Below are positions 38,931-50,004 of a DNA stretch of 64,000 nucleotides, one piece after another. The first letter of the stretch is position 1, and each line of letters opens with the position of its first letter. The notes beneath the pieces were generated by a model. It saw nothing but the letters and a program-made list of their open reading frames with translations. It ran no database searches and was not told the origin of the DNA. Origin of the DNA: Protula sp. h YS-2021 (Eukaryota; Annelida; Polychaeta; Sabellida; Serpulidae); assembly GCA_949752745.1 (NCBI GenBank), contig OX457027.1:14167556-14231555 (forward strand). Reading direction: 5' to 3'. The translations under genes and the position numbers were made by a program.

Positions 38931-39262
38931 AAGTATCAAAGAAACGTTTGTATGGTCTGTGTTACCGTTTTATTTTTACTGGTGGTCAGTGGTACGGTGG
39001 TCAGTTGGTATGTACCCCCCCCCCCCCTCACACACATACGCGCGCGCGCATAAATTCATCCTCCTTTATTTAAGTCAAACGAAATTGGCAGTCTAAGCGG
39101 ACCGCGAGACCCAAAACCTCCTCCCCCCTTCCCCCCTCCAGGCCCGCCCTGTGGCACTATTCTCCCTGTTCTTTTTTTTAACACACGGTAGTAACACATT
39201 TACTTCCAAATGACCCTTCCCACCGGCACCAGCTGATTGGACAAGAATTTTACAGGACCCAA

Positions 39263-39318
39263 AAAAGAAGAAGAAGAAGAAGAAGAAGAAGAAGAAGAAG
39301 AAGAAGAAGAAGAAGAAA
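39263..39318. repeat. (GAA)n microsatellite
   Basis: About 18 AAG/GAA triplets, roughly 550 bp upstream of the gene B start. Long purine tracts of this kind can form triplexes. Confidence 0.95.
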
Positions 39319-39766
39319 AGCAGAAACAAGTTGAACGATCACATTAAGAAAGCGAAACTTCCAAGCGTTACACATGGCAGTCTGCGCGAAGTGTCAGTTT
39401 ATGAATAAACGCAGTGCGACATTAGTGCATGTAGCTAGAGTGTTTGCTTAGTGCAAGCAAGAAGCCGGTTGCATTTATTATTGAAGATTAATACACGGAA
39501 CACAAACAGTATCAGACCAAACACGGAACTTAACATTTTGTCACTAAGTGTTTTGTTGTGTTGAATACGTAAAGAAGTATTAAATTTCTCTGAATTAATA
39601 GAGCTCCGTAAACACCGCGGAGATAAGGGTTATCAGTATACAGACAAAGTACACGGAATTGAGCGGTAATAAATATAAAAATAACAGTACTGTGACTTGA
39701 GCACATGATCATTTTGGTCACGTACTTGATTTTAGATAAGATATTGTGTGAACTTGGAAAAAACAC

Positions 39767-39780
39767 GAAAAAACGAAAGT
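39767..39780 (+). promoter_or_regulatory. IRF/ISRE-like element upstream of gene B
   Basis: GAAAAAACGAAAGT contains the AANNGAAA core bound by interferon regulatory factors and resembles half of an ISRE. It lies about 40 bp upstream of the TATA box. Vertebrate SHFL is interferon-induced; that this site works through an invertebrate IRF is inference. Confidence 0.4.
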
Positions 39781-39819
39781 TGTTGGTGAATCGGCAAATA
39801 TCACGGTAGAAAAAGTCGC

Positions 39820-39827
39820 TATAAAAG
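39820..39827 (+). promoter_or_regulatory. TATA box of gene B
   Basis: TATAAAAG, 53 bp upstream of the ATG, which places transcription start at about 39850 and gives a short 5' leader. Gene A has no equivalent. Confidence 0.65.
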
Positions 39828-39872
39828 CCGTTGGGGTGTTGAGTGACGAAGACTTTGAACTGGATCGCTGAC

Positions 39873-39914
39873 ATGGCGACGGGACGAAATCCGGCACGTC
39901 AAGAGTACAAAAAG
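39873..39914 (+). CDS. SHFL: SHFL-like B, exon 1 (start)
   Basis: ATG with G at -3 and +4. The 14 codons MATGRNPARQEYKK end at a GTGAGA donor, phase 0. It sits 53 bp downstream of a TATA box. Confidence 0.8.
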
Positions 39915-41479
39915 GTGAGACATATTTTATAAGTCTCTTGCTAAATCCCGCTGCCCAGGAGGCGCACAAGTTAACGCAGAAGTTGGTGCAGTTATTGGAA
40001 CCTTAAACCGCCTTTGATCAGTGTCTTGAAGTACAGTGGAGCCCGGAGACAGGACCACACCGCAAATGGGACAGGGCGCAAATCGGACCACCTTTTAGTG
40101 GTCTAATAGCGTACCATTACATGCTCCATAAACAAGACAGCTACAATCATGAAACCACTTCAGTTCAGTCCCATTGGTACTCAGATTCCTACTGTACTTG
40201 CGTCCCACTGGTGACCTGATTCTCACTGTACTTGCGTCCCACTGGTGGCCTGATTCCCACTGTACTTGCGTCCCATTAATTGGTACTCATTCTTACTGTA
40301 CTTATGTCACTTCGGTGCTCTGATTCCCACTGTACTTGCGTCCCACTGGTGGCCTGATTCCCACTGTACTTGCGTCCCATTAATTGGTACTCATTCTTAC
40401 TGTACTTATGTCACTTCGGTGCTCTGATTTTAACTGTACTTACGTCGCATTGGTGCTCCGATTCCTACTGTACTTATGTCACATCGGTGCTGTGATTCCC
40501 ACTGTACTTATGTCACTTCGGTGCTCCATTTCCCACTGTGCTTACGTCCCATTGATGCTCTGATTCCCACTTTACTACGTTCCATTGGCTCTTCGATTTC
40601 CATTGTACTTACGTTTAAGGCGCCATTCCAAAAAGTACACACGTACGGAAGAGGACCAGTTCTGGGCCTGAGCACACACCAGTGTTTGTCCAAGTGGATG
40701 ACGTCACAGTTTCGACCACAGGATGGGGGCTTAGCGAACCCCGTATTTACATTTTACCTTTTCTGATTACCGCAATCAATTTTGATGACACCTTTCTTGT
40801 GTCCTAATTCATTTTTTATAAAAAAAAAAATACTTTTAATTGTGATATCAAGAATTGATTTCTTGATATTCTTATTTTGAGGTGTTTGAATGGATTTAAA
40901 AAGAAAAAACTCTATCTGCCCACACAGATAAGGGGAATTCGCGAGCTGTTCCATGGAAGATTCACGGAAACCGAGGTGGCACTGCTTCTTGAGCGTAACC
41001 ATGGAAACCCGCAAGCTACCGTCACCTATATTATGGACAGTGAGTCAATGATTGATTGTCAAAATATCCATGATAAACGTCTAATGGGTTCATTCATATA
41101 AATTATATACAGCCACTGGGTGCACAAATGATATCTGTTTAACTGCCACATGCTCACACCTTTTGTACAAATTTTTATGTTTTCGGAAACCAGTGCAGAA
41201 CTATGTTAAGTGGGCATAGCCCGCGGCGGACACAACGCCGGTTTTATGATAACTGGAACAGAACCCTCCGCTGCAGGCCCACTTCATCCCTTGCTTTTAT
41301 TTATTTATTTATTTATTGCGTCGAGAGACCTAAATGTTTAAGGTTCTGTCCTTCGGGAGTTTCGTCGGCCGGTACACAGTGAACTGAGGGGTTACAAATA
41401 TTAAAGCAATATCACGACAGCTGCATGCATTGTACGAATTCTAAATACATGTCACATGTTTTCTGTGGCGTATTGTTTG

Positions 41480-41541
<62 letters not shown>

Positions 41542-44500
41542 GTTGTCGTCGTCGTGGTCGTCATCATCATCATTATAATTATTATTACTGTTGATGTGCA
41601 GCTAAATGTTACAGTTAACTGCCTTGTTCACATTTGATAAGAGCAGTGCAGTGTTGGAAAAATAGAAACACTCGGTTCCGAATGAGCACCTTGTTTACCG
41701 TAAAAACTTGTCGTTTCAGCTGAGCCTCGAGATGTGAGACAGGAACTAGAGCGCGAACGTCTTTCCTTTGTAAGAATTTTTAAAATTAATTTTAACTTTA
41801 AAATTTGATTCAAAATATCTAACGTATTTAAAACATGCATTGATCAGTGGGATAATTATATTCTGATCATGTACCGATCAAGCACTGACCATGTACTGAC
41901 CATGTACTGATCATATACTGATCAAGTACCGATCATGTACTGTTCGTGTATTGATCATGTACTGATCAAGTACCAATCATGTACTGATCGTGTATTGATC
42001 ATATACTGATCAAGTACCGATCATGTACTGTTCGTGTATTGATCATGTACTGATCATGTACTGATCATGTAATGACCATGTACTGATCATGTACTGACCA
42101 TGTACTGATCAAGTACCGATCATGTACTGATCATGTAATGACCATGTACAGATCAAGTACCGATCATGTATCGATCATGTACTGATCACGTACTGATCTC
42201 GTACTGATCACGCACTGATAATTTAGAGCAGCTGTTCTGTAATGTTGAATTTAACTTATTTATCAAGCCTATGCTACAATGTTGTGCCTGTAGTAAGTAC
42301 CATAGATTTCACTGTTATCTTTTTCCGCGGACGTTCGGTCACAGGCGGTGGCAGCTAGGTATTAATATTAGGCACGAGTGGTTGATAAATATCCGGGATT
42401 GCTGATACCAACGAGCAGGCGTGTTTGATCATTTCTAGGAAGCGGTACAGAGAGTGAGGCCGAATTGCTCGCAGACGCTTCTGGATCGCGCCAGATCGTG
42501 CCAGATCAGCACGGAGGGCGATCTCTTTGCCTGTGCCTACTGTGATAAATATTGGTGGAGGCTCACTCCAAAACGCAAAACGGTATGAAACACAAAAACA
42601 TCAGTGTGTAAAACGAAACATCAGTGTGTAACATGAAACATCAGTGTGGAACACACAAATCAGTATGCAAGATAAAAACAGTATGTAACATAAAAAAAAA
42701 TGAATATGTAACGTGAAAAAAAGCCATTGTGAAAAGATTTATTATCACAGGAATTATAACCGCTGACAATAAAGCATTTTCAAAATCAAAAGCTTATTAT
42801 TTTGGTTCGAGTTTCGCGACTGTGGGATCAATAATTTCATCCAGTCTGAAAAGTGCGACAAACAAGTGTATAATGTATTTGCAAATTTGAAATTACATTA
42901 AGACTGAGACCGCCTTGTTGGCAGGACAAAAAGTGGTGTTAATTCCTTACTTACTCTTTGGTAGTCTCGTTGTGTTGGTGCTAATGTACATGTGATTTCA
43001 AGGTTTCCCGATGCAACACTTGCGGGCGACGCTATGACATGGTACCCAGAGAAAAGTGGTGGGGCTGGGCAGAGTTCCAATGCACCAGCTGCCAGAATCC
43101 ATTTCAGTGAGTCAATAGAAGAATATACTGAAACCTGATGTACTAGAATCCAGTACTCAGTACTTTGGTTGTGACTGGTCGCGACTGTAGCTCAGTGTCT
43201 TACAAGTGTCGTTAATACAACGTTGTTTAGAGGTTGCTTTGGTCGCAACCAAAATGCAACTTTCTCCAACGTCTAAGCAACGCCTTTGGTGCAACATTGA
43301 ATGGACGTCGGAGAATCGGCGTTGGATAGACGTCGGACTCACAACCAAAAAATAAAAAAAAAACAACCTCCTTGCGACGTCTGTCCAACGTTGACGAAAG
43401 TCTCAATGTTTACTGGGACACTGAGGATATCTTCCATCACTGGGAACATATCCCCACCCCAACCCCCCCCCCCCCCCACCCCCCCCCGCCATCCAACAAA
43501 ATTAAATTCTAAATAAAAAATCAGTCTAGATGCTAGATGTTAAGTGTTATAGAGTTAATAAATTTATCATTAGTACTTTTAAGCATTTTCCTATTTACAT
43601 TAGGCTAAATAAGATAAAATTATCGAGAGCAGATACTGATTAATATTTACCTTGAATGTTCATTTTAAATTCACGTCGATTAGTTGACTTTGGGAAATTC
43701 TAGAAACCCGGAACAAATTTGTAATTTGTATAGAAAAGCTATATAACAAGCCAAATAAAAACTCTTGCACAAAAGGTGGTAAAATCGAAATAAGATCACC
43801 TACGGGTCTTTAACGAGGCTGAATATATTTTTTTTGCCATTATCGATATTAATGATACGCTAATGTTTGCATAGCAAAAACATATATTAGGAAATGTTTT
43901 AAATATTTCTTACGTAATTTTCATTTTTCAGCGGTTGGTGTCACATGGAAGTTTTTAGCCCATGCTATCGGTGCAACACTTTGGTGCAACCCACACGCAT
44001 TCTACCGCCAAACAGGCAACGCCGACCGCGGACTAGGAACCAACACAGCTGTGCAGAATGTGCACCTTATTTCGCCGCCATGAGATGTAAGTACATAAAT
44101 ACTGCAAGTACATAAATACTGTAAGTACATAAATACTGTATTCAACACGCACCAAAGTCAATTTTTGTACTTTTAACCATAAAATTACTTAAGCCACAGC
44201 TTCATCACAACCCCCCTCCCCTACCTACCCATCCCTTCTGAATAGGGCTGCAACGAAGAAAAAAGCACGGAACCGATCTGACTGGTACACGGATCCAGAA
44301 GTGACACCGGATGCCCGGTGGCAACAGATATCAACACAAAGAAATTTGCAGTCATTTCGAACATTAAATCGACGGTCGCGGAATGGAAAGTGGACTTGTG
44401 TTTTATATATTCTCTGGCTTACCTTACGCCCCTCCCCCCTCCCCCCCTCCCCCCTTCCCCCCGATGATACTCACTCTACTTGATCCAAGTTCAAAGAAGT

Positions 44501-45932
44501 TAAAATTCTCAGACCATTTTTTTTCAACAAACTAGTCTGTGCAAAACTCTGACACTTCGCTGGTCACACAGCGCCCATCACACAGCGCTTGTCACACACC
44601 GTCACACAGGGCCCATCACGAAGTGCCCCTCACACAGCGGCTATCACACAGCGCTCATCACAAAGTGCCTGTCACACAGCGGCTATCACACAGCGCTCAT
44701 CACAAAGTGCCTGTCACATAGCGGCTATCACACAGCGCTCATCACAAAGTGCCTGTCACATAGCGGCTATCACACAGCGCTCATCACAAAGTGCCTGTCA
44801 CATAGCGGCAATCACACAGCGCTCATCACAAAGTGCCTGTCACATAGCGGCTATCACACAGCGCTCATCACAAAGTGCCTGTAACATAGCGGCTATCACA
44901 CAGCGCTCATCACAAAGTGCCTGTAACATAGCGGCTATCACACAGCGCTCATCACAAATTACCTGTCACATAGTGGCTATCACACAGCGCCCATCACGAA
45001 GTGCCCCTCACACAGCGGCTATCACACAGCGCTCATCACGAAGTGCCCCTCACACAGCGGCTATCACACAGCGCTCATTACAAAGTGCCTGTCACACAGC
45101 GGCTATCACGTTATTGTCTTAAGCAGCCAGTCGGCAACTATCTACTGCCATTGTTCCTGAAGCTCGCGTTAAAAGCAGAATCAAAAGAGCTGCGCCCATG
45201 CCTCTGCCCGCATCAGATTCATACAATAGTGAAGTTGCATTATACGGACGACGTTTGTTCTGGGGGAGGGGGGGGGGGGTTGGCAAGGCGGGGTTCCAGG
45301 ATGGTCACGATTATATTAAGTAGTGCATCACTTGTGAACGGAACAGATCTAAGGGTCTTGGCACCAAGATCCATTCTTGGGATCCGTTCGAGCTCCACTC
45401 CCCCTCCTGCCTAGCCCAAATAAACCCCCTATTCAAATAATCAAAATATGATCCTGTGTCTGTGTGGCTTTAGCTCGTAGAATGTCCTTAATCCAGGCAT
45501 AGTGTTGTAATTGTCTTATGGCTGTATTTTTTATGAGCAAATATCTTCTTATATGTGTAGATGGCGGTGTTGCGGGTGGTCCGGTCCCCGTATACAACCG
45601 CCGTCCAAACGGCCGTTGTAAGTGTGCGCATCCACCGACGCGCAGGTCATTGAAGCTAAACCATGCCTTTTTGTTTTATGTGTATAGATGGCGGTGTTGC
45701 GGGTGGTCCGGTACCCGTGTACAACCGCCGTCCCAGCGGCCGTTGTAAGTGTGCGCATCCACCGACGCGCAGGCGACTGGGGCTACCAGCGGTGATCGAT
45801 GCGAGTCCGGATCACGACAGCAGCGGATCCACGGTGGATACATTCCTGCCACAAGGAAATCTGACAAAGCAGTACGCCGACATCGATGACCTGGAGAGCA
45901 TAGCGGAAGTATCAGACACGAGCAATGACTGA
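39873..45932 (+). CDS. SHFL: Shiftless (SHFL)-like antiviral zinc-ribbon protein, copy B (7 exons, 283 aa)
   Basis: Predicted exons: 39873-39914, 40928-41039, 41720-41769, 42439-42582, 43003-43106, 43932-44086, 45688-45932. All junctions are GT-AG and in frame (phases 0,1,0,0,2,1), giving 283 aa against 291 in human SHFL. Layout: N-terminal RELFHGRF helix region (15-51); charged helix (52-68); CxxC at 100/103, 120/123, 143/146 and 162/165; WWRL at 107-110; KWWGWAEF at 134-141; PTRILPP at 171-177; C191/C194; CKCAH at 222-226; GSTVDTFLPQG at 249-259; acidic tail. Vertebrate SHFL blocks -1 ribosomal frameshifting and viral translation, working with release factors; that role here is inferred from homology. 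Copy B keeps the family-typical GW and PTRILPP residues that copy A changed. It has a TATA box and an IRF-like site. A partial duplicate of exon 7 precedes the real one. Confidence 0.92.
40160..40615. repeat. about 33-bp minisatellite in intron 1 of gene B
   Basis: About 13 degenerate units such as GATTCCCACTGTACTTGCGT followed by CCCACTGGTGGCCT. A longer block (TCCCATTAATTGGTACTCAT) occurs twice, near 40270 and 40376. Confidence 0.9.
40928..41039 (+). CDS. SHFL: SHFL-like B, exon 2
   Basis: Acceptor GCCCACACAG, donor A|GTGAGT, phase 1. Encodes IRGIRELFHGRFTETEVALL through TYIMD. The acceptor and phase are the same as in gene A. Confidence 0.9.
41478..41585. repeat. (CAT)n microsatellite with a GTC-rich part
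   Basis: About 21 CAT triplets, then CGTTGTCGTCGTCGTGGTCG, then CAT/ATT triplets. It lies in intron 2 of gene B. Confidence 0.93.
41720..41769 (+). CDS. SHFL: SHFL-like B, exon 3
   Basis: Acceptor TCGTTTCAG, donor GTAAGA, 50 nt. Encodes EPRDVRQELERERLSF, a likely charged helix; same length and phase as in copy A. Confidence 0.9.
41855..42215. repeat. 11-bp minisatellite rich in TGATCA
   Basis: About 32 units of the type CATGTACTGAT with variants (CAAGTACCGAT, CGTGTATTGAT). Most junctions create TGATCA palindromes. It lies in intron 3 of gene B. Confidence 0.93.
42439..42582 (+). CDS. SHFL: SHFL-like B, exon 4 (first zinc-ribbon knuckle)
   Basis: Acceptor CATTTCTAG, donor GTATGA, 144 nt, phase 0. 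Encodes DRARSCQISTEGDLFACAYC and DKYWWRLTPKRKT. It aligns without gaps to copy A exon 4. Confidence 0.95.
42588..42700. repeat. 18-20-bp repeat in intron 4 of gene B
   Basis: About six units of the type AACATCAGTGTGTAACATGA. Confidence 0.75.
43003..43106 (+). CDS. SHFL: SHFL-like B, exon 5 (second and third CxxC)
   Basis: Acceptor TGATTTCAAG, donor CA|GTGAGT, 104 nt, phase 2. Encodes VSRCNTCGRRYDMVPREKWW then GWAEFQCTSCQNPF. Confidence 0.95.
43185..43405. other. CAACG-rich intronic segment
   Basis: Repeated short words (CAACGTC, GTCGGA, TTGGTCGCAACC) on both strands suggest a worn fold-back element, followed by a C-rich run at 43464-43487. No gene. Confidence 0.4.
43932..44086 (+). CDS. SHFL: SHFL-like B, exon 6
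   Basis: Acceptor ATTTTTCAG, donor T|GTAAGT, 155 nt. Encodes GWCHMEVFSPCYRC, PTRILPPNRQ, HSCAECAPYFAAMR. It closely follows the vertebrate GWAQM..SPCYGC..PTRILPP stretch. Confidence 0.95.
44560..45115. repeat. 42-bp minisatellite in intron 6 of gene B
   Basis: About 13 units of the form CACAGCGCTCATCACAAAGT, GCCTGTCACATAGCGGCTAT, CA. The 42-bp period keeps a 177-codon plus-strand frame open; this is an artefact of the period. First and last units are shorter variants. Confidence 0.95.
45561..45660 (+). pseudogene. partial tandem duplicate of exon 7 of gene B
   Basis: The last-exon acceptor (TATGTGTAG) plus the first 84 nt of exon 7 (GGVAGGPVPVYNRRP, then GRCKCAHPPTRR) are repeated here, 127 bp upstream of the real exon 7. 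The break is right after the Arg-Arg codons. If this acceptor were used, the frame would stay open through the intervening DNA and end at 45748, losing the GSTVDTFLPQG motif and acidic tail. Confidence 0.85.
45688..45932 (+). CDS. SHFL: SHFL-like B, exon 7 (C-terminus)
   Basis: Acceptor ATGTGTATAG, phase 1 entry. Encodes YGGVAGGPVPVYNRRPSGRC, KCAHPPTRRRLGLPAVID, SPDHDSSGSTVDTFLPQG, then acidic DIDDLESIAEVSDTSND and TGA. Confidence 0.95.
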
Positions 45933-46473
45933 CGGACAAAATACGATTCAGTTTTTATTGTATTGCGTGAACTGTCCTTAGGACAGGTTGTACTGTACAT
46001 GTCTCGGTGTGTGCCTTCAATGCAGCTTAAACCAAATCATTTTAAATGTTGACCGTGCATTTTAAAAATGCTTGAATTTTGAACGAGTATATATTTAGTC
46101 GCTTTCAGTAAATAGACGTAAAAATACAGTGGGCTTCCTGGATCTGACCATTAGCAAATGACATTACCTCGAGAGGGGGGAAAGGGTCACTTTTGGACAG
46201 AACCGAAAATTACGAATAGAAGAACCTCACAAATATTACACATCAGAAAATGAAACAAGTTTTATGTGATCCACTGGGTTGTCCTTTTTCCGGGGTTCCA
46301 CTGTGTAATTTAGTCGTGGTTGGTAAGATTGCTTTCCCCGTGTATGCTTGTCCTTTTTGTCTTACTTCTCATCCTAAATTTAATTAAAATGACCGGAGCT
46401 TTCGATGACTTTTTTCTCACTTGTAAATACGTAAAGCTTTTAGCTTTTAGCTTTGTGTTTGTTCGGAAAATCA

Positions 46474-46479
46474 AATAAA
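46474..46479 (+). terminator. candidate polyadenylation signal of gene B
   Basis: AATAAA about 540 nt downstream of the stop, the first canonical hexamer I see. An ATTAAA lies at about 46383. Confidence 0.4.
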
Positions 46480-47044
46480 TCTCTGCAAGAAGCTAAAACA
46501 GTGTCAGAAGCTATTTGCATATATGTCTTATTATTGTAGTATATGTATCTTAGTAGTAGCAATAGTATATATATATATATACTACAGATCTGTCGATAAG
46601 ACCACCTCTAAATTAAGACCGATTTTGTATGGTCAAGTCGCCGTTCTCTCGTGTTATACAAGGGCCTTCTAAAACCAAAGCCATCTCTGAGTTAAAATGC
46701 AGGGATTTTTCCTACAATCAGTAGATGACTTCCTTTGCTGTTTTTGGCCCCAACATGTGGACTTTTTTCCTGTTGGTGTAGGTTTTTTTTTATTAATCTG
46801 GCGTTTTATTTCAGAAAACGACTATTTACGAGTAAAAACGCAATTCGCGTTCTCCACTTTTACATGGATCCAAAAAATACTTTCCACGTAATAAAACCGG
46901 CAGCAGTTCGAATAGTCCCATTCCGCCATCCATCCAACAGCCAATCAGAGTGAGGGAATCCTGCATCCGTGATTGCAATGACAGAAAGGTTCATGGAGTC
47001 ACCGGATATAATGGCCATCTGCATCGCTGCCAATGGCGAAGACA

Positions 47045-47350
47045 GCTCCTGTGTGGGGGATTGCCCAGCTGATCTGCTGTGTGGGGATTGCCCAGCTGAT
47101 CTGCTGTGTGGGGATTGCCCAGCTGATCTGCTGTTGTGGGGAATGCCTAACTGATCTGCTGTGTGGGGAATCCTAACTGATCTGCTGTGTGGGGGTGCCC
47201 AGCTGATCTGCTGTTGTGGGGAATGCCTAGCTCATTTTCTGTGTGGGGGAATGCCTAGCTGATCTGCTGTTGTGGGAGATTGCCTAGCTGATCTGCTGGG
47301 TGGGGGATTGCCTAGCTGATCTGTTGTATGGGGAATACCTAGCTGATCTG
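47045..47350. repeat. 27-30-bp minisatellite in DIRS IV
   Basis: About 11 units of the type GCCTAGCTGATCTGCTGTGT followed by GGGGAAT. Confidence 0.93.
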
Positions 47351-47604
47351 CCGTTGTGGAGAAACTGGAACCTCACATGGTGTGAGTGACCGTTGCCTGT
47401 TCACTAGGAAACTGAAGCTTACTGTCTGATTCAGGTAACGATTTGTTGGTGTCTGACTGCCCAGCAGCTCATGCCTTGCTAAGCGCCCCCACCCCCTCCC
47501 CCACCCCCCCCCCCCCCCGTGATACCCAGTTCATCGATAGTCTCCGAAAATGCTTAATTAGCCTTCCTGGAATTTTTCTGCGTTGCCTCTGAGTCAGACT
47601 TGTC

Positions 47605-48630
47605 TACTGGTAGGGTGCGTGCACTGTAATTCCTCACACCAAACACAGACTGATGGAGGTGACAGGGTGCGTGCACTGTAATTTCTCACACCGAGCACGG
47701 ACTCAGCGAGGTGGCAGGGCGCGTGCACTTTAATTCCTCACACCGAATACGGACTGAGCGAGGTGGCAGGGTGCGTGCACTGTAATTCCTTACACCGAAC
47801 ACGGACTGAGCGAGGTGGCAGGGTGCGTGCACTGTAATTCCTTACACCGAACACGGACTGAGCGAGGTAGCAGGGCGAGTGCACTGTAACTCCTTACACC
47901 GAACACGGACTGAGCGAGGTGGCAGGGTGCGTGCACTGTAATTCCTCACACCGAACACGGATTGAGCGAGGTGGTAGGGCGAGTGCACTGTAATTCCTTA
48001 CACCGAACACGGATTGAGCGAGGTGGCAGGGTGCGTGCACTGTAATTCCTTACACCGAAAACGGACTGAGCGAGGTGGCAGGGTGCGTGCACTGTAATTC
48101 CTTACACCGAAAACGGACTGAGCGAGGTGGCAGGGTGCGTGCACTGTAATTCCTTACACCGAACACGGACTGAGCGAGGTGGCAGGGTGCGTGCACTGTA
48201 ATTCCTTACACCGAACACGGATTGAGCGAGGTGGTAGGGCGAGTGCACTGTAATTCCTTACACCGAACACGGATTGAGCGAGGTGGCAGGGTGCGTGCAC
48301 TGTAATTCCTTACACCGAAAACGGACTGAGCGAGGTGGCAGGGTGCGTGCACTGTAATTCCTTACACCGAAAACGGACTGAGCGAGGTGGCAGGGTGCGT
48401 GCACTGTAATTCCTTACACCGAACACGGACTGAGCGAGGTGGCAGGGCGAGTGCACTGTAATTCCTTACACCGAACACGGACTGAGCGAGGTGCTAGGGT
48501 GCGTGCGCTGTAATTCCTCACACCGAACACGGACTGAACGAGGTGGCAGGGTGCGTGCACTGTAATTCCTGACATCGAACACGGACTGGGTGAGGTGGAA
48601 AGGTGCGTGCACTGTAATTCCTCAGGCGGT
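47605..48630. repeat. 52-bp minisatellite in DIRS IV
   Basis: About 19 units: GGCAGGGTGCGTGCACTGTA, ATTCCTTACACCGAACACGG, ACTGAGCGAGGT. Variant units (GGCGAGTGC, GAAAACGG, ATTGAGCG) recur in the same order about 260 bp apart, for example from 47970 and 48230, a sign of block duplication. Confidence 0.96.
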
Positions 48631-49515
48631 GACTGCCCAATGTCTTCATGTCTGAAAAGCAAGCAGAAAAAGAGGCCATGAAATAACTGTAAAAGTGTTG
48701 CCCGCAAACACACAGCTAAATTCATACTGAAGCACTTAAAAATCACAGCAAGCTTTCTCTAGTGACTTCATTACAAGTCAATTACAGACGAAAAAAGAAG
48801 CTTTTAGGCGTGATTTCCCATTAATTTCTGTGATGGACTGTCCGGTAAGGGACGTGCCAAGAAGAAATGGGTCAGACCTTGGTAACCACGGACCGACAGA
48901 TCTTAGACCATATCAACCCATGCCCGTAAGCCGTGGGCAGCCACGGCCGGTCTGCGAGCAGTCTGCGGAAGGTCGCCCCAACAAAGACAAGTAGTACAGA
49001 ACCTGCTCTTGCAAAACAAATCTTGTCCTATGGAGTGTAAGCTTGAGCGAAAACTGGACAAAGTCTGTGGAATGAATCTTGAAGTCAAAGCAGGCAACCG
49101 TTGAATGAAGTGACTAAACATCCTGGGCGATGTGTGCCGTAAACCAATTGATGATTCTTTCTTCGATTCTGCATTTCCCGTGACTACCGACATGTCACCG
49201 CCAAGTCTAACCATCTGCTGGACCGAAGTTACAAGTGCAAAACACAACTTCTAATGAACCAAATTTATCCAGATTTGAAAATATGATAAATTAGTCCTGT
49301 ATAGTAAAATAAACCAAATTAGAAGCAAAGAACTACGCTTTAAGGGAATACCCTATGTCATCAGTGACGTAATACCAAAGGATTCCCTCTCTCTGATTGG
49401 CTGTTGGGTGGATGGTGGAATGGCACTGTTCGAACTGCTGCGAAAAAATTGTTTTATTGTTCCGGAAGTTAACCCATCTAAAAGTGAAGATAAGCGAATT
49501 CGAAGCTTTTGAGAA

Positions 49516-49985
49516 ATAAAAGTATTTTTCTTGGTTATGTGGTTATTTTTCTGGTTAATGCAGTTAGTTTTCTTGTTGATGTCGTTTTTCCTACATTTTA
49601 GTGGCTTTTTAACTCGGTTAACACACATCTAAATGTCATCAAAATTTGCTTGGTTTGCTTTGTCAAATGCCGCTGATTTTTCAATAGTCAATATTGTAAA
49701 AATATGCGTTCGGATGAGTTTTAAAAGCTCAGTTTAATTGATTAAGTAATTAATAAAAAATTATTAAAAATGACCTTTTTATGCATTTGTTCTTGACTTT
49801 CACAAAACTGATACAATGTCAACCATTTCCTAAGTAATAGCATAGAAAGGAAGCTACTAGTCGAACACAAAGTAACAGAAATTAAAAGTGGACCTTTTTA
49901 AAACACTGAAACTGAATTATATCGACTTTAGAGGGGAAATATTCAGAAGTTTGTTTTTTTTTTATTTATTTGTGTAGAAAGATAT
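49516..49985. other. intergenic AT-rich sequence, no gene seen
   Basis: No repeat ends or coding signal recognised. Confidence 0.5.
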
Positions 49986-50004
49986 CAGCAGCACAGTAAA
50001 AATT

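Larger units (their letters stand above)
46790..49515 (-). mobile_element. non-autonomous DIRS-like element IV
   Basis: Inverted ends: left (about 46820-46960) and right (about 49340-49515) share GCAGCAGTTCGAA, CCATCCATCCAACAGCCAAT and GAGGGAATCC as reverse complements. The left outer edge ACGAGTAAAAACGCAATTCG matches the left ends of III and V. Inside: the gag leader and start context (CATGTCTGAAAAGCAAGCAG at 48652) and two minisatellites. There is no RT and no recombinase. Confidence 0.8.

Noticed and set aside
39530..39874. 114-codon minus-strand frame
   Set aside because: Antisense to the gene B promoter and leader; no recognisable motif.
44589..45122. 177-codon plus-strand frame of AAITQRSSQSACHI repeats
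   Set aside because: Produced by the 42-bp minisatellite in intron 6 of gene B; overlapping frames are open too.
45663..45687. In-frame upstream ATG for the last exon of gene B as an independent gene start
   Set aside because: The reading frame continues exon 6 in phase through a good AG acceptor at 45687, and copy A has the same exon border.
47605..48630. Possible CRISPR-like or centromeric array
   Set aside because: Head-to-tail 52-bp units without spacers, confined within DIRS-like inverted ends.
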